Source: Nocardioides jejuensis (GTDB lineage Bacteria; Actinomycetota; Actinomycetes; Propionibacteriales; Nocardioidaceae). From it: DNA of 64,000 nucleotides. Positions 34,114 to 42,377 of this stretch are shown here, piece by piece. Every line of letters starts with the position of its first letter. Position 1 is the stretch's first letter. Location: assembly GCF_004337475.1 (NCBI RefSeq), contig NZ_SJZJ01000016.1, positions 62,001 through 126,000 of the forward strand. Reading direction: 5' to 3'. The notes beneath the pieces are model-generated. The model was not told the DNA's origin. It saw only the letters and a list, made by a program, of their open reading frames with translations, and did not search any database. A program made the position numbers and the translations under genes.

Positions 34114-34952
34114 GCGGCGGCGTCCCGGGCACCCTCGGCCGCGGCGACCTCCTCCTGCGCGTCCTCCACCGCAACAGCGGCGCGTTCGACGGCGGTCTGA
34201 GCCGACTCCTCGCGCTCCTCGAGCTCCGCCAGCCGGCGCTTCAGTTCGTCGATCTCGGACTCCACCTGCAGCGCCTGGGCCTGCGCACCGCGGTGCCGCA
34301 CCTCCGCCCGGGTCAGCGCCTCACGCGCGATCCGGAGCTCCTTGTCGGCGACGGCGAGGGCCCGTTTCGCGTCACGGCGCCGCTCTGCCTCCGACGGGTC
34401 GGGTACGGCGTGCAGGGTCGCTGGCACCGACGACGCGACGTGACCGATCGCGTCAGCCACCGCGACGTACGCCGAGGGGTCGAGGTCGTCGACACCCGTC
34501 GTCGCGAAGGCCCGCACGAGCAGCCCCGACTGCAGCGCGGCTGCCGCGCCGGCGTCGACCATGGCGGCCGTCAGCGTCGCCTCGATCTCGGTGGCGACGG
34601 ACTCGGTCACCTTCTGACCCTCGGAGAGCGCATGGCGCCGGGCCACGGTGGTCACGGCAGCGGTCAGCTGACGCCGCTGCGCCGTCAGCGCACGCAACTG
34701 GGTCGCATCGAGGGATGCTGCGGCGTCGCGGAGCGCTGCGCCGACCGAGACCAGCTGGTCGACCTGCGACGGCTCGCGGCGTACCAGCAGGTTGAGGACC
34801 CAGGCGGCGAGCGACGGCTTCTTCAGCGCCTTGACGGCACCGGCGAGCTCGGCGTCGGTGGCCTTCAGCGCCCGGGCACGCGCATCGCGCGCAGCCGTGA
34901 ACTCGCCCAGTCCGAGGCCGTAGATCTCCTCCGCCTCCTCGAGCAGGGTCAC
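34095..34952 (-). CDS. Coiled-coil conserved hypothetical protein
   Basis: 285 aa, soluble and almost wholly helical. The N-terminal half includes LKKPSLAAWVLNLLVRREPS, a pattern conserved in a family of unknown function in actinobacteria; residues about 190-280 form a long coiled coil (ESEIDELKRRLAELEEREES). GTG 34952 overlaps the response regulator stop as GTGA, so it belongs to that operon. Its last codons (AAKLSI and stop) are written inside the TGACAGTT repeat, which may have replaced the original 3' end. Confidence 0.7.
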   Translation of the reverse strand: MTLLEEAEEIYGLGLGEFTAARDARARALKATDAELAGAVKALKKPSLAAWVLNLLVRREPSQVDQLVSVGAALRDAAASLDATQLRALTAQRRQLTAAVTTVARRHALSEGQKVTESVATEIEATLTAAMVDAGAAAALQSGLLVRAFATTGVDDLDPSAYVAVADAIGHVASSVPATLHAVPDPSEAERRRDAKRALAVADKELRIAREALTRAEVRHRGAQAQALQVESEIDELKRRLAELEEREESAQTAVERAAVAVEDAQEEVAAAEGARDAAAAKLSI

Positions 34953-35596
34953 TCCAGGCCCTTCTCGATCGCGTAGCGGGTGAGCTCGACCCGGTTGTGG
35001 AGCTGCAGCTTCCGCAGGGTGTTCTGCGTGTGGTTCTGGACGGTGCGGTGCGACAGGACCAGCCGCTCCGCGATCTGCGTCGACGACAGGCCCTTGGCGA
35101 CCATCCGCAGGATCTCGGTCTCGCGCGGGGTGAGCACGTTGTCCTCGGCCGCGGGCTCGGCAGACGTCTCCATCCGCCGGAACTCGCCCAGCACGAGTCC
35201 CGCCAGGCCGGCCGTGTAGACGGCCGCGCCCGCTGCGACCTTTCCGACAGCATCGACGAGCTCGGCACGCGAGGCCGACTTCACCAGGTAGCCGGTCGCC
35301 CCTGCCTTCACCGCCTCGAGCACGTCCCCCTGCTCCCCCGAGGCCGACAGGATGAGGACCCGGGGGCCGCCCTCGACAGCGATCGCACGCGTCACCTCGA
35401 CGCCGTTGGGCTCAGGGATCTGCAGGTCGAGGACGACGACGTCCGGACGCGCGGCAGGACACCGGGCCAGCGCCTCCCGCCCGGTCGACGCGACGGCGAC
35501 GACCTCGAACCCCGCGGCTGCGAGGTCCCGCTCGACCGCGTCGCGCCACATCGGGTGGTCGTCCACGACCATGACCCGCACCGGCTGATCTCCCAT
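34949..35596 (-). CDS. NarL/LuxR-family response regulator
   Basis: 215 aa. Receiver domain with acidic pair Asp12/Asp13 and phospho-acceptor Asp57 (VVVLDLQIPEPNG), T/S and Lys in LILSAS and YLVKSAS. The C-terminal HTH is LTPRETEILRMVAKGLSSTQ to LSHRTVQNHTQNTLRKLQLH. ATG 35596 has TAGGTT 7 nt upstream, a box that overlaps the stop codon of the flavin reductase gene, so the regulator may also be made from its own leaderless transcript. Partner kinase at 36107-37252. Confidence 0.9.
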   Translation of the reverse strand: MGDQPVRVMVVDDHPMWRDAVERDLAAAGFEVVAVASTGREALARCPAARPDVVVLDLQIPEPNGVEVTRAIAVEGGPRVLILSASGEQGDVLEAVKAGATGYLVKSASRAELVDAVGKVAAGAAVYTAGLAGLVLGEFRRMETSAEPAAEDNVLTPRETEILRMVAKGLSSTQIAERLVLSHRTVQNHTQNTLRKLQLHNRVELTRYAIEKGLE

Positions 35597-35606
35597 GACC
35601 AGCAAC

Positions 35607-36110
35607 CTAGGCCATCGGCACGTAGCGACCACGTCGATGCACGAGCGGGTCGGGCTCCTCGCCCAGCACGACGTGCTCGATGCGGCAGGTCACCTGCATC
35701 GACCAGCCCACCTCCACGACCGACTCCAGCACGACACCGGCCCAGGTCGTGGCATCGGCGAGGACCGGCCCCCACGCGCTCTCGTCGAACTCCGCTTGCC
35801 GGAAGACTCCCCCGGGCGCCGGCGTCGCTCCCGCGAACATCTCGGCCAGCTCGCGGTGCCGCCACCGCAGCAGCTGCACGACGCCGCGCTCCGTGGTCTC
35901 GAGCGCGTCGAAGAGGTCGGAGTCCGGGTCCAGCAACCCCACGACGTACGCCGGAGCGCCGGTCGCCACCATCAGGCTCGAGACCGTGAGCCCCGCGCGA
36001 GTAGCCCCGCTGCCAGCGGTCCAGAGCGAGACGGTGCCCCCGAGCCGACCGCGGAGGCGCCGGGCGGCGTCCTCCGGCATGGCGAACGGGTGCGTGGAGT
36101 GGATCGTCAC
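35607..36110 (-). CDS. Flavin reductase-like (FMN-binding split barrel) protein
   Basis: 167 aa. RLRGRLGGTVSLWTAGSGAT, GLTVSSLMVATGAPAYVVGL and DLFDALETTERGVVQLLRWR follow the pattern of the flavin_reduct domain (S-x-x-P/A-x-x-V substrate loop). No second domain. The GTG start overlaps the histidine kinase stop as GTGA, and the response regulator follows after 10 bp, so it is encoded inside a two-component operon. It might serve as a redox or flavin input to the kinase; this is inference. Confidence 0.78.
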   Translation of the reverse strand: MTIHSTHPFAMPEDAARRLRGRLGGTVSLWTAGSGATRAGLTVSSLMVATGAPAYVVGLLDPDSDLFDALETTERGVVQLLRWRHRELAEMFAGATPAPGGVFRQAEFDESAWGPVLADATTWAGVVLESVVEVGWSMQVTCRIEHVVLGEEPDPLVHRRGRYVPMA

Positions 36111-37252
36111 GACACCACCCTAGGGACGTCGAGCTCCCACTCGGTGCCGTGGACGCCCGTGCTCAGCGTTGCGGTGCCGCCGAGGTCGCGCAGGCGACCG
36201 ACGATCGACCCGGCGACGCCGATCCGCCCCTGCTCCGCCGCACGCTGCAGGCGCCCGACGGCGATGCCGGGGCCCTCGTCGCGGACGGTGACGACCACGG
36301 AGTCCTCGAGGTCCTCCAGCAGCACCCATGCCGTCGCGGACTCACCGACGTGGCGCGCGACGTTGTCCAGGCAGGCGTTGACCGCGCCGAGCAGCTCGTC
36401 GACGGCGGACGCCGACAGCAGCACCGCGGTGCCCGGCACAGACACCTCGACGACCGGCGTCGCGCGCGTGGCCAGGGCAGAGATCCCGGCACCGAGATCC
36501 GCGACGCCGGAGCCGACGACAGTCGTCTGCGAGCCGGCGTGCAGCATCGCGCGCAGCCGGGACTCCTGCTCCCCCGCCAGCCGACCCAGGTCGACGCCGT
36601 CGCCCCCGAGCTCCGGTCCCCGTCGCTGCACGAGCGCGAGCACCTGCAGCACGCCGTCGTGCACGGCCCGCGCGAGGCGGGCGCGCTCCTCGGCGAGCGC
36701 TGCTTCGCGCTGCGCCTGGTCGCGTTGCCGGGCGAGATCCTTGAGCGCCGACGCGAGGCGACCGAGCAGCGGCCCGCCGATCAGCAGCAGGAAGACGTTG
36801 CCGTAGTTGGACTCGGTGATGTGCGGCCAACGGATGCCGAGGTCCGCGGCGGCGATCGCGACAGCCGCAACCAGTCCCCCACGCGCGCCCCGGTACGCCG
36901 CCCACACCAGCACGACGGTCATCACCCAGAAGCCGGGGATCGTCGCACCGAAGTGGTCACCCTTCAGCCAGGGCGTCGCGACGAGCGACCCGACCGCGAC
37001 GGCCAGGTCAGCGACCAGGAGGCCGGACGTGCGGCGGCGGTCGTCGGCGTACGCCCAAGAGACGAAGCCGCTCCAGCAGACGAGGAGCGTGAGGACGACC
37101 ACCGCGGCAACCGGGCGCTGGATCGTCTCCCACCGCACCGCGGCGAAGCCGACCATGTTGGCCGTGACGACGAGTCGCAGCCAGAAGAGCACACGCGACA
37201 TGCCGTCCGCGACGGCATGGTCGGACGTGGGGTCAGGCAGCCGAGCCGCCAT
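36107..37252 (-). CDS. MacS-type sensor histidine kinase
   Basis: 381 aa. Four to five N-terminal helices (residues about 20-165), a linker coiled coil, then the dimerisation/phospho-acceptor helix LARAVHDGVLQVLALVQRRG with His near 195, and an HATPase_c region with NACLDNVARHVGES (N box) and VRDEGPGIAVGRL (G box). This short NarX-like layout fits the MacS group. ATG 37252 overlaps the plsC stop by 20 bp; an internal ATG at about 37201 (MSRVLFW) is possible. It heads the kinase, flavin reductase, regulator, coiled-coil run. Confidence 0.85.
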   Translation of the reverse strand: MAARLPDPTSDHAVADGMSRVLFWLRLVVTANMVGFAAVRWETIQRPVAAVVVLTLLVCWSGFVSWAYADDRRRTSGLLVADLAVAVGSLVATPWLKGDHFGATIPGFWVMTVVLVWAAYRGARGGLVAAVAIAAADLGIRWPHITESNYGNVFLLLIGGPLLGRLASALKDLARQRDQAQREAALAEERARLARAVHDGVLQVLALVQRRGPELGGDGVDLGRLAGEQESRLRAMLHAGSQTTVVGSGVADLGAGISALATRATPVVEVSVPGTAVLLSASAVDELLGAVNACLDNVARHVGESATAWVLLEDLEDSVVVTVRDEGPGIAVGRLQRAAEQGRIGVAGSIVGRLRDLGGTATLSTGVHGTEWELDVPRVVS

Positions 37253-37982
37253 CGGTCTCGCCAGCCTCGCGGGCCGCCGCACGGGCAGCCTTCTGCGCCG
37301 CCTTGTCGTCGGCGGCGTAGGTGTCCTTGACGTAGACCTGACCGGAGAGCTCCTGGATGCGGTCCATGATCTCGTCGGTGACCTTGCGGAGGACCTCGCG
37401 GTCGCCCTGCTGGCCGGCGTACTGCGAGAAGTCGAGCGGCTCGCCGAAGACGATGACCGGGCGGGTCCAGCGACCGAACTTCTTGCCCTGCGGGGCGAGC
37501 TTGTCCGTGCCCTTGACGGCGACGGGCACCACGGGGACGCCGGTCTCGATGGCGATGACCGCAACGCCGACCTTGCCCTTGTAGAGGCGGCCGTCGTGCG
37601 AGCGCGTGCCCTCGGGGTAGATGCCGAAGATGTGGCCCTCGTTGAGGATCCGCTTCGCGGTGATCAGCGCACCCTCGGCAGCGCTGGCGCCGGAGCGGTC
37701 GATCGGGACGTTGCCGGTGTTGGTGAAGAAGAACTTCTTCAGCTTGCCCCGGATCCCGACGCCCTCGAAGTACTCGGCCTTGGCGACGAACCGCACCATG
37801 CGCGGCAGCGAGTTCGGCACGAACAGCCAGTCGAAGTACGACAGGTGGTTGCCCGCGAGGAGCACGCCTCCCTCGCGCGGCACGTTGTGCTGGCCGGAGA
37901 CCTTGGGCAGGAAGAAGAGCTTCAGCCAGGGACCGACCGCGACGTACTTCAGGAACGAGTAGAACGGAAGGGAATCGCGCAC
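37233..37982 (-). CDS. plsC: 1-Acylglycerol-3-phosphate O-acyltransferase (PlsC family)
   Basis: 249 aa. NHLSYFDWLFVP is the HX4D catalytic motif, IYPEGTRSHDGRLYKGKVG the substrate-binding EGTR motif and VPVVPVAVKGTDKL block IV. It acylates lysophosphatidate or a related acceptor at the membrane. The tail (KAAQKAARAAAREAGETDGG) is a low-complexity extension. GTG 37982 has TAGGCT 6 nt upstream (leaderless). The following kinase gene overlaps its 3' end by 20 bp. Confidence 0.9.
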   Translation of the reverse strand: MRDSLPFYSFLKYVAVGPWLKLFFLPKVSGQHNVPREGGVLLAGNHLSYFDWLFVPNSLPRMVRFVAKAEYFEGVGIRGKLKKFFFTNTGNVPIDRSGASAAEGALITAKRILNEGHIFGIYPEGTRSHDGRLYKGKVGVAVIAIETGVPVVPVAVKGTDKLAPQGKKFGRWTRPVIVFGEPLDFSQYAGQQGDREVLRKVTDEIMDRIQELSGQVYVKDTYAADDKAAQKAARAAAREAGETDGGSAA

Positions 37983-38057
37983 ATGCGAAGCCTAGGGCAT
38001 CCGCGACGTGCAGCAGAGGGCTCCCGCCGGGCAGGCCCGTAGGGCAGGATCATCGGC

Positions 38058-38825
38058 ATGGTCATCCAGTCCCACCCGCTTGCCTGGTCGGCTCCGGCGA
38101 ACCCCGAGCTCACCGGCGGCCGACGCATCGGCGTCCTGCTCAGCCATGGCTTCACCGGATCACCGGTCTCGATGCGCCCCTGGGCGGACTTCCTCCACGA
38201 GCACGGGTACGCCGTCGAGGTCCCCTGCCTGCCCGGACACGGCACCACGTGGCAGGAGATGAACGCGACCACCTGGGCTGACTGGTACGCCGAGCTGACG
38301 GCGGCGTTCGCGCGGCTGCGCACCACGTGCGACCAGGTCTTCGTCTTCGGCCTGTCGATGGGCGGTGGCCTCGCCCTGAACCTCGCGGCCGACCGTCCGG
38401 GCGACGTCGCCGGCCTCGTGCTGGTCAACCCGGCCGTCAACTCCTCCGACGCGCGGCTGAAGGCACTTCCGGTGCTCAAGCGCGTGGCGAAGGGCTTCCC
38501 CGGCATCGGCAACGACATCAAGAAGCCGGGCGTCGACGAGCACGGCTACGCCAAGGTGCCGCTGCGCGCGCTCTCCTCGATGCTGGCCGGCTGGGCCGTG
38601 CTCCGTCCCCGTCTCGGCGACGTCAAGGCGCCGCTGCTGCTCTTCCGCTCCTCCGTCGACCACGTCGTCGACCCGAGCTCGGGGCGGATCATCCTCGGCT
38701 CCGTCGGGTCGGGCGACGTGCGCGAGGAGATCCTGACCAACAGCTTCCACGTGGCCACGCTGGACAACGATGCGCCGTACCTCTTCGCGGAGTCGTTGGC
38801 GTTCCTGCGTAGGCTTTCGGTGTGA
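38058..38825 (+). CDS. Alpha/beta hydrolase (Est30/monoglyceride-lipase-like carboxylesterase)
   Basis: 255 aa. VLLSHGFTGSPVSMRPWADF with the oxyanion region, VFVFGLSMGGGLALNLAADR with the nucleophilic Ser near 98, SVDHVVDPSSG with the acidic residue and NSFHVATLDND with the His complete the triad. It is most like carboxylesterases that act on short acyl or monoacylglycerol esters. It is divergent from plsC and coupled by GTGA to a small membrane protein. Soluble, no signal peptide. Confidence 0.88.
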   Translation: MVIQSHPLAWSAPANPELTGGRRIGVLLSHGFTGSPVSMRPWADFLHEHGYAVEVPCLPGHGTTWQEMNATTWADWYAELTAAFARLRTTCDQVFVFGLSMGGGLALNLAADRPGDVAGLVLVNPAVNSSDARLKALPVLKRVAKGFPGIGNDIKKPGVDEHGYAKVPLRALSSMLAGWAVLRPRLGDVKAPLLLFRSSVDHVVDPSSGRIILGSVGSGDVREEILTNSFHVATLDNDAPYLFAESLAFLRRLSV

Positions 38826-39247
38826 CCCAGGGAGACGAGGACAAGCTCTGGGCGGACATCGTCGCCCGCTACGACGAGGCGCCGGCGGCCGCTGAGGTGC
38901 CCGAGGCCGAGACCGTCACTCCTGCACCCGAGGCGGTCTTCGAGCCACTCCCGCTGATCGAGCCCGCCGAGACCTGGAACCCCGTCCCGTTCACGCCCGA
39001 CGCGGAGGAGGGCTTCGTGCCTCCGGTGCCGCCGAAGGTGCAGCTCCCGGAGCCTCCGCGGCTCATCGCGTGGTGCGGCGTGATCGGAGCCCCCGCGGTC
39101 TTCCTGCTCTTCCTGATCCTCGGCATCACGCTGCCGTCGTGGGCGAGCACGCTGCTGATCATCTCGTTCCTGGGCGGGTTCGTCTTCCTCGTGGCGACGA
39201 TGCGCAACGAGCCCCGCGACCCCTACGACGACGGAGCCCGCGTCTAG
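38822..39247 (+). CDS. Acidic two-helix membrane protein
   Basis: 141 aa. A long acidic, Pro/Glu-rich N-terminal part (about residues 1-80, including ALRE-free low-complexity EVPEAETVTPAPEAVFEP) is followed by two helices (WCGVIGAPAVFLLFLILGI and STLLIISFLGGFVFLVATM) and a short tail. GTG 38822 overlaps the hydrolase stop. This layout is common beside hydrolase/plsC clusters in Nocardioides-like genomes, function unknown. It shares a CTAG (39244-39247) with the stop of the opposing ROK gene. Confidence 0.7.
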   Translation: MTQGDEDKLWADIVARYDEAPAAAEVPEAETVTPAPEAVFEPLPLIEPAETWNPVPFTPDAEEGFVPPVPPKVQLPEPPRLIAWCGVIGAPAVFLLFLILGITLPSWASTLLIISFLGGFVFLVATMRNEPRDPYDDGARV

Positions 39248-40221
39248 CTGTCCTCGTCCGGGGACTCCCCCAGGACCGCGTCACGGACCAGGGCGGCGGC
39301 GCCGATCAGCCCGGCTGCGTTGCCGAGCCGCGCCGGCACGACCGCCGGGACTTCCCGGTGCCCCGCCCCCACGAGGGACCGCTCGAGCGCCACCCGGGCC
39401 GGCTCGAGCAGCCGGTCACCGGCTTCGGACACGCCCCCGCCGACGACCACGACCTCCGGGTCGAACGCCGCGACCAGGTTGGCCAGGCCCACACCGAGCC
39501 ACTCCCCGACCTCCGCGAACGCCGACCGCGCGAGCAGGTCGCCTGCCCCGGCCGCGTCGGACACCATCGGGCCGGTGAGCATCTCGGCGTTGCCGCCACA
39601 CATCTCCTCGAGCATCGACGGGCGGCTGCCCAGACCGGCGCGCGCGACGCGCTCGAGGGCCCGGCCGGAGCAGTACTGCTCCCAGCAGCCACGCGATCCG
39701 CACTCGCAGGCGATCCCGCCCGGCACGACCTGCATGTGGCCGAACTCCCCCGCCATGCCGTTGTGGCCGCGGTAGAGACGGCCGCCGATGACGATGCCGC
39801 CGCCGAGGCCGGTGCCGAGGTTGACCATGACCACGTGGCCGTAGCCGCGGGCGGCGCCCAGCACCAGCTCGCCGTACGTCGCGGCGGTGGCGTCGTTCTC
39901 CAGGCGGACCGGCGCGCCCCAGCGTGCGGCCAGCCGCGACCGGACCGGCTCGTCGAGCCACGGCAGGTGCGGGGCGAAGCGAACCCGTTCGCCCGCCGCG
40001 TCGACGAAGCCCGCCGCCGCCACACCGACTCCGGCGAGCGGGCGCCCGTCCGCCGCCTCGAGCACGGCCTCGGTCAGGGCGTCCTCCACCATGGCTGCGT
40101 CGACCCGTCGCCCGGGCGTCGTACGCCGGGCAGTTGCGGTGATCCTGCCCGCCCCGTCGACCACGCCTGCCAGCACCTTCGTGCCACCGACATCGACGCC
40201 CACCCAGACCGGTTCGCTCAC
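39244..40221 (-). CDS. ROK-family glucokinase
   Basis: 325 aa from GTG 40221. VWVGVDVGGTKVLAGVVDG is the ATP-binding start; LENDATAATYGELVLGAARG carries the catalytic Asp; GTGLGGGIVIGGRLYRG follows; and GIACECGSRGCWEQYCSG is the ROK zinc motif. It probably phosphorylates glucose or an N-acyl hexosamine using ATP or polyphosphate. The frame is open upstream to 40302, but that stretch is rejected as start since the ROK motif begins within ten residues of 40221. Confidence 0.9.
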   Translation of the reverse strand: MSEPVWVGVDVGGTKVLAGVVDGAGRITATARRTTPGRRVDAAMVEDALTEAVLEAADGRPLAGVGVAAAGFVDAAGERVRFAPHLPWLDEPVRSRLAARWGAPVRLENDATAATYGELVLGAARGYGHVVMVNLGTGLGGGIVIGGRLYRGHNGMAGEFGHMQVVPGGIACECGSRGCWEQYCSGRALERVARAGLGSRPSMLEEMCGGNAEMLTGPMVSDAAGAGDLLARSAFAEVGEWLGVGLANLVAAFDPEVVVVGGGVSEAGDRLLEPARVALERSLVGAGHREVPAVVPARLGNAAGLIGAAALVRDAVLGESPDEDS

Positions 40222-40328
40222 GCGCACAGTCTGCCGTGTCGGCCAACCGGTCAGATTCCCGTGCACAAGCGGACCAGACCAGTGTCGACCGGCCCCGCTC
40301 ACCGCCGATCCGCTCCTACCGTCGAAGC

Positions 40329-40745
40329 ATGGCCGGTCGGGATGAGTCGGGAGCCGCCGCAGTCGAGTTCGCGCTCGTGCTGCCGCTGCTGCTCACCATC
40401 GTGTTCGCGATCATCGACTTCGGCATCGTCTTCGGGCAGACGCTGGCCCTCAACAACGCGGCACGCGAGGCGGCCCGGCAGGGCGCGGTACCAGGTCTGA
40501 CCTGCGCGCAGGTGAAGGACACCGGCCGCGCATCCGCCACGTCGATCGGCATGAGCGGCGCGTCAGTGACGCCTACCGTGACCCCCTGCCCGGCGGGCGG
40601 CGTCTGTGCCGGATCGACTCCCGGGCAGGCCGTGACCGTGGGCCTGACCTACACCCACGAGTGGCCGGTGCCGTTCTTCCTGCCGGGCGTGCCCTCGACG
40701 TACACGATCTCGGGGCACGGCGAGTTCCGCTGCGAGTACTCATGA
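40329..40745 (+). CDS. TadE-like pseudopilin
   Basis: 138 aa. SGAAAVEFALVLPLLLTIVF is the prepilin-type TadE signature: a short leader, the invariant Glu at +5 (VEFAL) and one helix; AREAARQGAV follows. The rest is exported, with Cys pairs (LTCAQV, TPCPAGGVCAGS) and a final FRCEYS. TACCGT lies 6 nt before ATG 40329. Coupled by ATGA to the TadG-like gene. These are minor components of the Tad pilus encoded from 46.1 kb. Confidence 0.88.
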   Translation: MAGRDESGAAAVEFALVLPLLLTIVFAIIDFGIVFGQTLALNNAAREAARQGAVPGLTCAQVKDTGRASATSIGMSGASVTPTVTPCPAGGVCAGSTPGQAVTVGLTYTHEWPVPFFLPGVPSTYTISGHGEFRCEYS

Positions 40746-41938
40746 CCCGGCGGCGTGACGAGGGTGGCGCCATCGCGGTCATGACGGCGCTGCTGAGCGT
40801 GGCGCTGCTGACGATCGGCGCCTTCAGCGTCGACCTGGGCGTCGCGTACACCTCGCGGATGGCGCTCCAGACAGCAGCGGACGCCGGTGCACTCGCCGCC
40901 GCCGCGACGTACGCCGACGGGGCCGGGCGCACCTGTGCCGACCTCCGTGCAGCCGTGCCGGAGGCGACGGCCCGCGCAGCCGCCGATCGCTACCTCGCGG
41001 CGAACCGGTCGAGCCTGACGACCTCCGCCACCGGAACACTGAGCGTGACCTGCACCGGCGGAGCCCTCCGGGTGAGCTACACCGTCCGGGGCGACACCCC
41101 GACGTACCTCGGACGTCTGGCCGGTGCCGGCGACGCTCTCACGGCAGCCGTGCGCGCCGGCGCTGCCGTCGAGGTGTCACCGGGCGGCAACGGCCTGCGT
41201 CCCCTGGCGATCTGCGGAGCCGACATCCCGGCGGACGCCACCCCGGGATCGGTCTGGCGCGCGTACGTGCCGGGCATCGGGCTGGCTCCCCCGTCGACCT
41301 GTCCGTTGCCGCCGACCCCCGGCGACTGGTGGACGCTCGACTGCCCCGGCGAGAGCGACGACGACGGCGGCAACGGCCAGGCGCAGCTCGCCACGCAGAT
41401 CCGCAACGGCTGCTCGCTGCCGATCACGGCGGTGAGCGGGCAGGGCGGGCTCGCCGGCACCGCGCTCGGCAACCTGCTCCGTTCGGCGTGCCCGACGGCA
41501 TCGACGGCTCCGCCGTATTCGTGCCTGTCGGGCGACCCGGGCCAGCCGGATGCGGGTCAGGTCAGGGACGCGTGGGCCGCGCTCATCGACTCCGGCAGGA
41601 CGATCGGGCTGCCCGTCTTCTGCGGGCCCGCGACGTGTGGGCCCACGTTCACCGGCACCGGCACGCACGCGGTCTTCCCCGTCCAGCGGGTCGTGGTCGT
41701 CACCGTGTGCGGCTACCACTTCGGCAAGCAGCTCAAGAAGCGCTACAGCAGCGGCATCGGTGTGTGCACCCCGGCCAGCGCGGCCGCCTCGGCGCTGATG
41801 GCCGACGAGACGGACACCAGCTACCTGCTGCTCGTCGCCCGCACGCTCTTCGCCTCGGGAAGCACCCAGGAGACCGGGTGCGCGCTCGGCGACACCACCT
41901 GCGACGGGGGCCTGCGGCGGGTGCGCCTGGTCGAGTGA
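40742..41938 (+). CDS. TadG-like pilus assembly protein
   Basis: 398 aa. RRRDEGGAIAVMTALLSVAL leads to one N-terminal helix, then SVDLGVAYTSRMALQTAADAG ALAAA, the TadG-type (DUF2134) segment, and a Cys-rich exported domain with at least twelve Cys, many in pairs (RNGCSL, PVFCGPATCGPTF, TTCDGG). ATG 40742 overlaps TadE by ATGA. The Cys-rich, Gly/Pro-rich domain probably is a disulfide-stabilised surface module. Convergent with the next gene, 7 bp apart. Confidence 0.83.
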   Translation: MTRRRDEGGAIAVMTALLSVALLTIGAFSVDLGVAYTSRMALQTAADAGALAAAATYADGAGRTCADLRAAVPEATARAAADRYLAANRSSLTTSATGTLSVTCTGGALRVSYTVRGDTPTYLGRLAGAGDALTAAVRAGAAVEVSPGGNGLRPLAICGADIPADATPGSVWRAYVPGIGLAPPSTCPLPPTPGDWWTLDCPGESDDDGGNGQAQLATQIRNGCSLPITAVSGQGGLAGTALGNLLRSACPTASTAPPYSCLSGDPGQPDAGQVRDAWAALIDSGRTIGLPVFCGPATCGPTFTGTGTHAVFPVQRVVVVTVCGYHFGKQLKKRYSSGIGVCTPASAAASALMADETDTSYLLLVARTLFASGSTQETGCALGDTTCDGGLRRVRLVE

Positions 41939-41945
41939 GTCCGGA

Positions 41946-42377
41946 TCAGCCGAACGGGCCGTCGAAGGGACCGAAGTCGTCCTCGAGGTCGATCTTCTCG
42001 ACCGGATCGCGGCGGGCGTGCTGGCCACCGCTGGCCTTCGCCTCCTCCGGGACAGCGGCCTGCAGGACCGCCGATGCGGCCTGGGCGATGCTCGCGGCGG
42101 CGATCGCGAGGTGCGTGCGCACCTCCGGGCTGCTCTCGCGCACGATGTGGACGACGCGGCACAGCGGGCAGTACTTGCAGTCCTCGCCACCGGTCGCGAA
42201 GTGGGCGTTGGCCTCCTGGAAGACCCCACCGAGACCGGCGCCCAGGCCGGCGCCGGCGTCCGCGCCGTGCTCCTTGGCCCAGCCGGAGAGCGCACCGAGC
42301 AGCTTGGCGGTCTCCTCCGCCACGGACCCGACCTCGGGCCCGCCCGGGGCCCCGGTCTCGCCAGTCTGCTCTGTCAT
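41946..42377 (-). CDS. Conserved hypothetical protein with CxxCxxC motif
   Basis: 143 aa from ATG 42377. An amphipathic N-terminal half (EETAKLLGALSGWAKEHGAD), then GGEDCKYCPLCRVVHIVRES, which could bind zinc or a cluster through its three Cys and His, and an Ala-rich helix (HLAIAAASIAQAASAVLQA) with an acidic end EKIDLEDDFGPFDG. It overlaps the ArsA stop as ATGA, so it is the last gene of the SRPBCC-ArsA unit. This three-gene set recurs in actinobacteria as I recall; function unknown. Confidence 0.72.
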   Translation of the reverse strand: MTEQTGETGAPGGPEVGSVAEETAKLLGALSGWAKEHGADAGAGLGAGLGGVFQEANAHFATGGEDCKYCPLCRVVHIVRESSPEVRTHLAIAAASIAQAASAVLQAAVPEEAKASGGQHARRDPVEKIDLEDDFGPFDGPFG

